NCBI GenBank assembly: GCA_937901865.1
Contig: CALDID010000049.1
Span: 1 to 20,428 of the forward strand
Origin: an uncultured Treponema sp.
GTDB taxonomy: Bacteria > Spirochaetota > Spirochaetia > Treponematales > Treponemataceae
DNA length: 20,428 nt
Direction of reading: 5' to 3'
The stretch's first letter is position 1, and the number at the start of each line of letters is the position of its first letter. The notes beneath the pieces are model-generated. The model did no database searches. It was not told the DNA's origin and worked only from the letters and a program-made list of their open reading frames with translations. Positions 1 through 6,622 of the stretch are shown here, piece by piece. The position numbers were made by a program, and so were the translations under genes.

Positions 1-2
1 TG

Positions 3-545
3 CCTCCGCTATTAGGTTATGCTCTTGGGAAAGAATTACTTAGCATAATTTCCAAATCGTCTGATAATATAAAGGCTATTGACCTATTTGCAGGATGCGG
101 GGGATTAATGGATGGATTTGAACAATCCGGACACTATACAACTCTTGCTGCTGTAGAATGGGAAAAGGCACCTTGTGATAATTTACGGCGCAGAATGAGG
201 GACAAATGGAAAATTGAAGATGCTGATACACGCGTGCTTCAGTTTGATATTCAGCGTACTGATGAATTATTCAATGGATGGAATGATGAAATTTATGGGA
301 AATCCAATGGCCTGAATGCGTTGGTCGAACCTGTAGGCGGACTTGACATTATTATTGGTGGTCCGCCTTGCCAGGGATTTTCAATGGCTAACAGACAAAA
401 GAACCATGTTATAAGTCAAAATAATATGCTCGTGAAACAATATGTAAGAGCTGTTATGGAATTGGAACCCAAAGCATTTGTCATGGAGAACGTTGAAATG
501 CTAAAATCCGACGTTCATAGATTTTATCTGCGAGTTCGTTTATAA
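3..545 (+). pseudogene. C5-cytosine DNA methyltransferase fragment, open at the window edge and truncated after motif VI
   Basis: The reading frame is open from base 3, so the gene begins outside the window. It shows C5-methyltransferase motif I (AIDLFAGCGGLMDGF, about bases 78-122), motif IV with the catalytic Cys (GGPPCQGFS, about 358-384) and motif VI (MENVEML, about 483-503). The frame stops at 545, so motif VIII and everything after it are missing and the protein should be inactive. Upstream of motif I it reads PPLLGYALGKELL, which resembles motif X, normally the C-terminal end of these enzymes. That order suggests a circularly permuted enzyme (M.BssHII is a known case) or a fusion of two methyltransferases. 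The 3' end runs into the 3' end of the convergent regulator gene, consistent with a deletion junction near 500-545. Family assignment is firm; permutation and junction are inferences. Confidence 0.8.
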
Positions 546-822
546 AAGTGCTTCGGTTCGCCGAAATGGCGGTGCTCAAAGATGAGTTTTCGTCAAAAAG
601 CTGCACTGCACGAATATGCAGAATTTTCGCAATTTCTTCTATTGTATCGGGTGTCGGAAAAGACCGCCCTTGCTCAATTCCATTGATATAGTTGTATCCT
701 TTGTTCAGCGCAATCGTTAAATCGTTTTGCGTCATTCCGTTTTGCTTTCGGTAGTATTTTAGATTCTGAATAAAAATCTCTTGTAAAGTCATTCTGCAAT
801 TATGCGTTTTTTGATTTTTCAA
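481..822 (-). CDS. XRE-family helix-turn-helix regulator
   Basis: This is a 113-residue protein with one HTH_3/Cro-C1 domain at about residues 12-66. Typical segments are LKYYRKQNGMTQNDLTIAL (first helices), YNYINGIEQGRS (recognition helix region) and FPTPDTIEEIAKILHI. A second in-frame ATG at 790-792 (MTLQEIF) fits the usual distance from start to HTH better; neither start has a clear Shine-Dalgarno sequence. The last residues overlap the 3' end of the truncated methyltransferase on the other strand, so the C-terminus may not be original. XRE proteins often act as controllers of restriction-modification genes, and its position beside a methyltransferase remnant fits that, but it could equally regulate the divergent lipoprotein operon, whose promoter lies in a dyad. 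Confidence 0.75.
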   Translation of the reverse strand: MKNQKTHNCRMTLQEIFIQNLKYYRKQNGMTQNDLTIALNKGYNYINGIEQGRSFPTPDTIEEIAKILHIRAVQLFDENSSLSTAISANRSTFINELADKIYERRILAFQRSP

Positions 823-835
823 AAAACAGAAAAAT

Positions 836-894
836 TACTGTATTTTTCACATAAATATCTTGAAAAACGTGAAATATACTTTATAATTACAGTA
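836..894. promoter_or_regulatory. Nested dyad over the promoter between the XRE gene and the lipoprotein operon
   Basis: The 7-base inverted pair tactgta (836-842) and tacagta (888-894) encloses a second inverted pair, tttcac (845-850) and gtgaaa (869-874). Together they span the -35/-10 region of the rightward promoter, where a repressor would block transcription. Binding by the neighbouring XRE protein is an inference from position only. Confidence 0.4.
860..887 (+). promoter_or_regulatory. Sigma-70-type promoter for the lipoprotein/P13-like operon
   Basis: A -35 TTGAAA (860-865), a 16-base spacer and a perfect -10 TATAAT (882-887) precede a roughly 105-base leader ending in the GGAGG ribosome site of the lipoprotein gene. 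Confidence 0.65.
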
Positions 895-999
895 TAAACA
901 ACATTATTTTTTGATGAGATTCTAAAGATAATGTGTTTTTAACGTTTTTCTTCAAGAAGTTTCGAGAAGAAATCCTAAAGAAATCAACGGAGGTCTATT

Positions 1000-1524
1000 A
1001 TGACGAAGCGCACATTGCTTTTATGCAGTCTTATTTCAGCTGTCTTAGTATTCGGCTTGTTTTCTTGCAAACAAGAATCTGATGACACCGAAGTAAATGT
1101 ATATACTGACGAAAAGTATTATACTTACTATTACAAAGCGTCTGACGGTTCGGTAAGCTATGCTTACGATTACACATCTGGTTCTAGTTCGTATGAAAGA
1201 ACGGCTTCTGCCCCACTGACAGACGGAGTTGTGAAAGTTTACTGGACTTCATACACCAACTCTAATTTCATTTGCTACAACTTAGAAACAGACATCTCTT
1301 TTACTTACATTGCAAGTTATAATTCATATTCGGGCTATTCCTATAATACACAAGAGTTAGGCGAGATTTCTATCTACAAAGTCGGGAACAGATTTTATCT
1401 CGACAGCATAGACGGCAAAGACGTTACAAACTATGTTTCTGGACTTGGTGATAACAGTATTCAATTCACGAAAATGCCTTGTGGCGATGATTTTTATCTG
1501 ACGCTCACCCTTACTCGCTACTAA
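1000..1524 (+). CDS. Putative lipoprotein, unknown function
   Basis: The 174-residue product starts with a lipoprotein signal peptide: basic MTKR, a hydrophobic stretch to about residue 20, and the lipobox-like GLFSC with Cys23 as predicted lipidation site. Ser at -1 is common in spirochaete lipoproteins. The mature part is rich in Tyr and Ser with no family I recognise; the many short beta-prone stretches suggest a small beta-sandwich. The start is fixed by GGAGG at about 989-993, 7 bases before ATG. It is followed after 19 bases by the P13-like gene, so the two are probably co-transcribed from the promoter at 860-887. Surface or periplasmic location is inferred from the signal peptide. Confidence 0.8.
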   Translation: MTKRTLLLCSLISAVLVFGLFSCKQESDDTEVNVYTDEKYYTYYYKASDGSVSYAYDYTSGSSSYERTASAPLTDGVVKVYWTSYTNSNFICYNLETDISFTYIASYNSYSGYSYNTQELGEISIYKVGNRFYLDSIDGKDVTNYVSGLGDNSIQFTKMPCGDDFYLTLTLTRY

Positions 1525-1543
1525 TTGTATTGAGGAGAGAGAT

Positions 1544-2344
1544 ATGAGAAAGCTGTTCTTAATTTTTCTTATATGCACATTGTTATGCAGTGAACTCGTT
1601 GCGCAAGAAAGTACTAAAGAAGATGAAATTGCGGAGCGAATATGGTTGCTTTTGGACGACGGCGTTCTTAGAAACAATGAAAAAATCTACGAACTCTCCT
1701 CATCATTGAGCGAGGAAAAAAGAAACGAGCTTTATACAGAATTTGAACAGAGCAAGTCAAAAGCTATCGGCTTAAATTTGTTAGGGTTTGGAATCGGCTC
1801 GTTCTTGGAACAAGATAGTTTCGGCGGCTATACGCAGCTCGCCGCGTCAATCGTGGGTTGGTCGGCAATTATAGGCGGATATACTTTTGTACTGCAAGCA
1901 GACGAAAACAGTGATGTAGGATACGATTATAATGGTTATTCTTGGTCTTCATCTAACGGAAAAACGTATCATGATAAAGAAATCAAGCATCCTGTAGCGA
2001 CGGGACTAGGTTGGAGTTTAATAGCTGTCGGAGCGTGTTCACTTACTGCAAATCTAATTTTTAAGATTGCGCGTCCATGCGTTTACACAAAGAAATATAA
2101 TCGTACTCTCAAATCAAGTTTACGCGCTACTGTTGAAACTGACAGCGCAGGTAATGAATCCATTTTCTCGCGAGCATATCGCTTTATACAGGAAAAACGC
2201 CCGCAAAGCAATGCTGAAACGAGTGCAGAACCTGCAGCAGAGTCTGCAGAAAGCACCGAGATGAGTTTTTCGCCGATTATCAATCCTATAGACCAAAGCT
2301 ACGGTTTTTCTCTGCGTTTTGCATTGCCAACTGCCAGAAATTAA
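1544..2344 (+). CDS. Secreted membrane protein resembling the spirochaete P13 family
   Basis: This 266-residue protein has a cleavable signal peptide (cleavage probably after LVA, residue 20), then a charged helical region, then hydrophobic segments at about 74-115 and 150-172. The stretch LLGFGIGSFLEQDSFGG resembles the FGIGSFVQGD-type signature of the Borrelia P13 porin family and its treponemal relatives, which is the basis for the name. The C-terminal third contains a low-complexity Ala/Glu/Ser run (about 223-240) and ends in an aromatic, beta-strand-like tail (SYGFSLRFALP). The ribosome site gaggagag sits just before ATG. Porin activity is not shown by the sequence; the resemblance is recalled rather than computed. 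Confidence 0.55.
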   Translation: MRKLFLIFLICTLLCSELVAQESTKEDEIAERIWLLLDDGVLRNNEKIYELSSSLSEEKRNELYTEFEQSKSKAIGLNLLGFGIGSFLEQDSFGGYTQLAASIVGWSAIIGGYTFVLQADENSDVGYDYNGYSWSSSNGKTYHDKEIKHPVATGLGWSLIAVGACSLTANLIFKIARPCVYTKKYNRTLKSSLRATVETDSAGNESIFSRAYRFIQEKRPQSNAETSAEPAAESAESTEMSFSPIINPIDQSYGFSLRFALPTARN

Positions 2345-2420
2345 CAGCTTTTAGCAGTTATTGTATTCTTATATAAAAGGTGGTTTCCTGCTACAGAAAC
2401 AGGAGATGAAAACGAAAATG

Positions 2421-2458
2421 AAAAATACGGCGCAACACAAATGCGACGTATTTTTTTT
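2421..2458 (+). terminator. Intrinsic terminator after the P13-like gene
   Basis: aaaaatacg (2421-2429) pairs with cgtattttt (2447-2455), with an inner cgc/gcg extension, and runs into eight T residues. Because the stem is A-flanked it may work in both directions. It lies inside an open frame running upstream of the next gene, which argues that the next gene starts at 2499. Confidence 0.7.
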
Positions 2459-2460
2459 CG

Positions 2461-2489
2461 TTGCATTTGTATCGTATTTATACTACAAT
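2461..2489 (+). promoter_or_regulatory. Candidate promoter for the AlbA_2 gene
   Basis: TTGCAT (2461-2466), a 17-base spacer and TACAAT (2484-2489). The ATG follows only 9 bases after the -10 box and no Shine-Dalgarno sequence is visible, so the mRNA could be leaderless. Confidence 0.45.
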
Positions 2490-2498
2490 AAAAATAAT

Positions 2499-3758
2499 AT
2501 GCGAGAGAATAAAACACTTGAATTCAAAGAATCTGTATCGAATAGTTTTCTGAAAACTGTTTGTGCATACTCAAATTACGGCACGGGAAAAATCTTGTTC
2601 GGCATAGATGACGACGGAAATGCAAAAGGCATAGAAAATCCAGCCGCCGTTTGTTTGGAGCTTGAAAATAAAATCAACGATAGTATAAATCCACACCCAG
2701 ATTTTACTTTTGCAATAGACGAAAAAAAGAAAATTGTTGAATTGACCGTTTTTGAAGGAACGGAAAAGCCCTACACATTCAAAGGAAAAGCCTATAAACG
2801 AAACGACAGCTCTACGATTGAAGTCGATAGAGTGGAATATAACCGCCTTGTGCTTGAGGGCGAAAACAAAAACTTTGAAGACCTGCCGTCTAAAATACAA
2901 GATTTAACTTTCTCGACTTTGAAAACAAAATTCTCTGAAACGCTTGGCATACCTGAGATTTCAACAGATATTCTAAAAACGCTTGAACTGTATGACAGCA
3001 AAAGCGGCTATAACATTGCGGCGAGCCTTGTTTCTGACAAAAATGATTTTTCGGGCATCGACATCGTGCGCTTTGGAAACAGCATTGATGAAATTTTAGA
3101 CAGGGAACTGACAGAAAAATGCAGTGTGCTTAAAATGTACGATTCTGCGATAGCGTTGTTCAAAAAATATTATCAGTATGAGAAAATTGACGGCATTGAG
3201 CGAAAGGTGATTGAGCTTGTGCCAGAAAAAGCGTTTCGCGAAGCTGTTGCAAATGCGCTTGTTCATCGCACATGGGACACAAAAGCGCAGATTCGAATCG
3301 AGTTTTATGCAGACAAAATCATCATAACATCGCCAGGCGGACTTCCTGCGGGGATTTCAGAAGAAGAATATTTGAACGGGCGACTTTCGATTTTTCGCAA
3401 TCCTCTTTTGTGTACTGTTTTCTTTCGCCTGCGCCTTGTTGAAAAATTCGGCACTGGCATACGGCGTATAAAAGAAGCGTACAAAGGAAGTTTGCTGCAG
3501 CCGCATTTTTCTGTTTTGGAAAACTCAATTCAAGTTGTCTTGCCGCTTTTGACGCATACGCCACAGCTGACAACCGCTGAAAAGGTCGTTTTCGATGTTT
3601 TGGCAAAAGGTCTGCAGCTTTCTTCTAGCGAGCTTTCAGAGAAAACAGGGTTTAGCCGAGATAAAGTGATTCGATTATCAGCCGCACTGCTTGAAAAAAA
3701 ATATATTCAAGTGATTGGCAAAGGACGCGGCACAAAATACTGTTTACGCTCTCGCTAG
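2499..3758 (+). CDS. AlbA_2/Schlafen-type putative DNA-binding transcriptional regulator with HATPase_c_4 domain
   Basis: The 419-residue protein has the common three-part layout of bacterial AlbA_2 proteins. An N-terminal AlbA_2 domain is seen at LEFKESVSNSFLKTVCAYSN and GKILFGIDDDGNAKGI (residues 7-45). A HATPase_c_4-like domain follows, with FREAVANALVHRTW, IITSPGGLPAGIS, FRNPLL and VEKFGTGIRRIKEAY. A winged-helix segment comes near the C-terminus (SSSELSEKTGFSRDKVIRLSAALLEKKYI). The start at 2499 is preferred because the domain begins seven residues later and the upstream frame passes through the terminator. Such proteins are frequent in accessory DNA; some are linked to defence or to regulation, but the target here is unknown. 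The gene is convergent with the serine hydrolase, 17 bases apart. Confidence 0.8.
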   Translation: MRENKTLEFKESVSNSFLKTVCAYSNYGTGKILFGIDDDGNAKGIENPAAVCLELENKINDSINPHPDFTFAIDEKKKIVELTVFEGTEKPYTFKGKAYKRNDSSTIEVDRVEYNRLVLEGENKNFEDLPSKIQDLTFSTLKTKFSETLGIPEISTDILKTLELYDSKSGYNIAASLVSDKNDFSGIDIVRFGNSIDEILDRELTEKCSVLKMYDSAIALFKKYYQYEKIDGIERKVIELVPEKAFREAVANALVHRTWDTKAQIRIEFYADKIIITSPGGLPAGISEEEYLNGRLSIFRNPLLCTVFFRLRLVEKFGTGIRRIKEAYKGSLLQPHFSVLENSIQVVLPLLTHTPQLTTAEKVVFDVLAKGLQLSSSELSEKTGFSRDKVIRLSAALLEKKYIQVIGKGRGTKYCLRSR

Positions 3759-3775
3759 AATTTTCTTTTATCGAT

Positions 3776-4627
3776 TTATTTCCCGAGAATGTACTTTTCC
3801 ATACACTCTCGGAGCGGAAGATTGTCATCTATGTGCGCGAGGTGCGTTATCACAAGCTCTTCGCGCGGCAGAACGTAGCTCTTTTGCCCCCACTTGCCGT
3901 TTATACTGAATCCGTCGCGATATTTCCAGATAAAATAGCCGTATCCGCCCTCTTTGTTCATCTGTTGCACCTTTGTCGCCTCTTTCACATATTCCGCCGA
4001 TACAATCCGCTTCCCCGCCACCTCGCCGCCTGCACAAAGCAACAGAGCAATTTTGCTGAGCGAATGAACCGAAAGCTCCATCTTCGACGCGCCGTAAAAA
4101 TACCCCTCAGGACTTCGCTCATAGCTAAAATCCGTAATCTCCAGCGGCGCAAAAATCTGCTCTTCGATAAATTTGCCCGCATCGCCGCCAATCGCACCGC
4201 TCAACGCCGCGCCCACCAAATACGCACTGTTGTTCGAGTAGTTGAACTCGCCTTTTTTCGCCGCCGCAAAGCTCAGCGCGTAATCTAAATAGTTTTCGCT
4301 TGCCACTTGAAACGGCAGCCCAGAAACCGACATCGTTAAAAGGTCGCGAATCGTTACGGCTTTGTACGCAGTGAGTGCGCTTTTGCTCATTTTCGCAACC
4401 GTTTCGCGCGGCAGATACTCCAAAAGCGGCGCGCTTATGTCGAATACGCCCCTATCGCTCGCAATTCCGACGGCAATCGACAGCACGGTTTTTGTCGCAG
4501 AATAAATATTGTGCTTTTTCTGCGTGTCGCCAAAGGTGTGAAGCAATTTTCCCGATTGATACACCTCAACTCCGTACACGTCCCACTTATTTTGTTCGAT
4601 TTCGCTTGTAAATGCTCTAAAGTCCAT
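3776..4627 (-). CDS. Cytoplasmic beta-lactamase-fold serine hydrolase
   Basis: This 283-residue protein belongs to the class C beta-lactamase/serine hydrolase superfamily. It has the catalytic SxxK motif (S43-A-T-K46 in YSATKT) and the YxN motif (Y130-S-N132 in FNYSNNSAYLVG). A KTG-like strand is probable near SINGKWGQKS (residues 241-250). There is no signal peptide, so it should act in the cytoplasm, which argues against a periplasmic beta-lactamase or DD-peptidase. Members of the family include esterases and peptidases, so the substrate cannot be predicted. It reads away from the asnB operon, with about 50 bases between its start and the asnB -35 box. No good ribosome site is visible. Confidence 0.8.
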   Translation of the reverse strand: MDFRAFTSEIEQNKWDVYGVEVYQSGKLLHTFGDTQKKHNIYSATKTVLSIAVGIASDRGVFDISAPLLEYLPRETVAKMSKSALTAYKAVTIRDLLTMSVSGLPFQVASENYLDYALSFAAAKKGEFNYSNNSAYLVGAALSGAIGGDAGKFIEEQIFAPLEITDFSYERSPEGYFYGASKMELSVHSLSKIALLLCAGGEVAGKRIVSAEYVKEATKVQQMNKEGGYGYFIWKYRDGFSINGKWGQKSYVLPREELVITHLAHIDDNLPLRECMEKYILGK

Positions 4628-4679
4628 ACGCTATTTTCGCCGATTTGCCTCTGTTTGTTCAAGTGCGGCTTGCAAGCGG

Positions 4680-4708
4680 TTGACACAAGAAGCTAATTGC
4701 AATAGTAT
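4680..4708 (+). promoter_or_regulatory. Promoter of the asnB-glnA-ANTAR operon
   Basis: Consensus -35 TTGACA (4680-4685), 17-base spacer, -10 TAGTAT (4703-4708; an overlapping TATAAA lies at 4706-4711). The gltB promoter has the same TTGACA-N17-TAGTATAA layout. Transcription should start near 4715, only a few bases before the ANTAR-type hairpin. Confidence 0.65.
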
Positions 4709-4717
4709 AAAGACATT

Positions 4718-4733
4718 GCGGCAAAGGGGTCGC
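4718..4733 (+). promoter_or_regulatory. ANTAR-type hexaloop antiterminator hairpin, asnB leader
   Basis: gcggc (4718-4722) pairs with gtcgc (4729-4733), with one G-U pair, around the loop aaaggg (4723-4728). Loop positions 1 = A and 4 = G match the signature recognised by ANTAR proteins. Bases 4723-4733 are also part of the terminator 5' arm, so only one structure can form. No second hexaloop hairpin is visible between the predicted start of transcription and the terminator. Confidence 0.75.
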
Positions 4734-4804
4734 AGATATTTTTTCTTACGCTATCACTGTGTTCATTCACGGCTCGCAAGAAGAAACATCTGCGACCCTT
4801 TTTC
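4723..4804 (+). terminator. Attenuator terminator in the asnB leader
   Basis: gggtcgcagat (4727-4737) pairs perfectly with atctgcgaccc (4788-4798). The stem extends outward by a G-U and three A-U pairs and is followed by a T run. The large loop contains a nested hairpin (ttcttacg/cgcaagaa, with ctgtg/cacgg at its tip). It precedes the asnB ribosome site and must be bypassed for expression. Confidence 0.8.
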
Positions 4805-4826
4805 ATTTTTTCGGAGGAAAAATATT

Positions 4827-6611
4827 ATGTGCGGTTTTGTAGGTGCGTTTGATTTAGCAAGCGGCGATAAGCCGATAGACGAGGGCTTGAAAGAAGAGCT
4901 GAGGACTCGCGTTTTGGAAATGTCGAAAAAAATCCGTCATCGCGGACCTGATTGGAGCGGCGTGTATGCAGGAAATAACGCGATTTTGAGCCACGAACGC
5001 TTGAGCATTGTTGACCCATTGTCTGGAAAACAGCCTTTAGTGAGTGCGGACGGCACAATTATCCTTGCAGCAAACGGCGAAATCTACAATCACAGCGCAA
5101 TCAGAGCCGCATTCAGCGATTACGCCTTTCGCACAGGCAGCGACTGCGAAGTAATTATTCCGCTGTATCAAAAATGCGTCAGCGAGGGCGGCGATTTTAG
5201 TGCGATGATAGAAAAACTCTCTGGTATCTTTGCTTTCGCGCTCTACGACAGCTCTCGCGGCTCGTATCTGATTGCACGCGACGAAATAGGCGTTATTCCG
5301 CTCTATCAAGGCTGGGACAAAAGCGGCAGATACTACGTTGCAAGCGAATTAAAGGCTCTCGAAGGCTCGTGCGTGTCTATCGAAGAATTCCCGAACGGCT
5401 CGTATCTGTATAAATGCGGCGAGAAATCGACGGCTGGCGCAAAAGAGGAAAACAAGGTCGTTCGCTGGTATCATCGGGATTGGGAAGACTTTGACGCGGT
5501 GAAAAATGCGCCGAGAGCAAGCGACGACAAAGGAGAAGTGATAAATCCGTCTGTCATCGACAAGGTGAAAACCGCGCTTGAAACGGCTGTGAAAAGTCAG
5601 CTGATGAGCGATGTGCCGTATGGCGTGCTTTTGTCGGGCGGGCTTGATTCGTCGATAATTGCGGCGATTACGCAAAAATACAGCAAGAAGCGAGTTGAAA
5701 GCGAGGGCAGAGAGGGCGCGTGGTGGCCGCAGCTGCATTCGTTTGCTATCGGTTTGGAGGGAAGTCCCGACTTAATCGCGGCGAGAAAGGCGGCGGAGTA
5801 CATCGGAACGGTGCATCACGAAGTGCATTTCACCATTCAAGAAGCTCTCGACGCTCTTCGCGACGTGATTTATCACATCGAAACGTACGACATCACCACC
5901 GTTCGCGCGAGTACGCCGATGTATTTGCTTGCGCGGGTGATAAAGTCGATGGGCATAAAGATGGTGCTGTCGGGCGAGGGCAGCGATGAGCTTTTCGGCG
6001 GCTATTTGTATTTTCATAAAGCTCCGTCGGCGAGAGAGTTTCACGAAGAGCTTGTGCGAAAGATGAGCAAATTGCATTTATACGACTGTTTGAGGGCGAA
6101 TAAGAGCCTGATGGCGTGGGGCGTGGAGGGCAGAGTGCCGTTTTTGGACAAAGACTTTATCGATGTGGCGATGCGGCTCAATCCAAAAGACAAAATGTGC
6201 ATAAAGACGGCGCGCGGCGGGCAAAGAATAGAGAAATGGATTTTGCGCGAGGCGTTTTCGGACATACTTCCTGAAGAGATTTGCTGGCGGCAAAAGGAAC
6301 AATTCTCCGACGGCGTGGGATACAGCTGGATAGACACCTTGAAGCGCATAACCGAAGAGAAAGTAAGCGATAACGAGTTTGCGCGGCGCGAAAATCGCTT
6401 CCCCGTGAACCCGCCGAAGACAAAAGAAGAATATTTCTATCGCGAAATCTACTCGTCGCTTTTCCCGTCGGATTCTGCGGCGAAGTGCGTGCCTCACGAA
6501 GCGGGCGTTGCGTGCTCTACGGCGAAAGCATTGGAATGGGACGCGGCGTGGAAAAATATGGACGAGCCGTCTGGTCGTGCAATCGGCGGCGTGCATAACA
6601 AAGCGTATTGA
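4827..6611 (+). CDS. asnB: Asparagine synthetase (glutamine-hydrolysing)
   Basis: The enzyme makes asparagine from aspartate, glutamine and ATP. The 594-residue protein begins Met-Cys-Gly-Phe, placing the Ntn glutaminase nucleophile at Cys2 after Met removal. The glutaminase domain shows HRGPDWSG and ANGEIYNH. The synthetase domain has the ATP-pyrophosphatase P-loop LSGGLDSS (about 268-275), LSGEGSDELFGGY (about 381-393) and WGVEGRVPFLD. Length is slightly above E. coli AsnB (554). The start at 4827 is chosen because Cys must be residue 2 and GGAGG lies at 4812-4816; a longer frame upstream would translate the attenuator. It is the first gene of an operon with glnA and the ANTAR regulator. 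Confidence 0.95.
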   Translation: MCGFVGAFDLASGDKPIDEGLKEELRTRVLEMSKKIRHRGPDWSGVYAGNNAILSHERLSIVDPLSGKQPLVSADGTIILAANGEIYNHSAIRAAFSDYAFRTGSDCEVIIPLYQKCVSEGGDFSAMIEKLSGIFAFALYDSSRGSYLIARDEIGVIPLYQGWDKSGRYYVASELKALEGSCVSIEEFPNGSYLYKCGEKSTAGAKEENKVVRWYHRDWEDFDAVKNAPRASDDKGEVINPSVIDKVKTALETAVKSQLMSDVPYGVLLSGGLDSSIIAAITQKYSKKRVESEGREGAWWPQLHSFAIGLEGSPDLIAARKAAEYIGTVHHEVHFTIQEALDALRDVIYHIETYDITTVRASTPMYLLARVIKSMGIKMVLSGEGSDELFGGYLYFHKAPSAREFHEELVRKMSKLHLYDCLRANKSLMAWGVEGRVPFLDKDFIDVAMRLNPKDKMCIKTARGGQRIEKWILREAFSDILPEEICWRQKEQFSDGVGYSWIDTLKRITEEKVSDNEFARRENRFPVNPPKTKEEYFYREIYSSLFPSDSAAKCVPHEAGVACSTAKALEWDAAWKNMDEPSGRAIGGVHNKAY

Positions 6612-6622
6612 AAGGAGTAAAT

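Noticed and set aside
2361..2498. Longer start for the AlbA_2 protein
   Set aside because: The extension translates an intrinsic terminator into a Phe-rich stretch; the domain begins right after the ATG at 2499.
4738..4787. A second hexaloop (ttcatt, stem ctgtg/cacgg) inside the asnB terminator loop as a partner ANTAR site
   Set aside because: The loop lacks A1 and G4 and lies inside the terminator, so it does not fit the recognition rule.
4680..4826. N-terminal extension of asparagine synthetase upstream of 4827
   Set aside because: It would place Cys2, the glutaminase nucleophile, deep inside the protein and would translate the promoter, hairpin and terminator.
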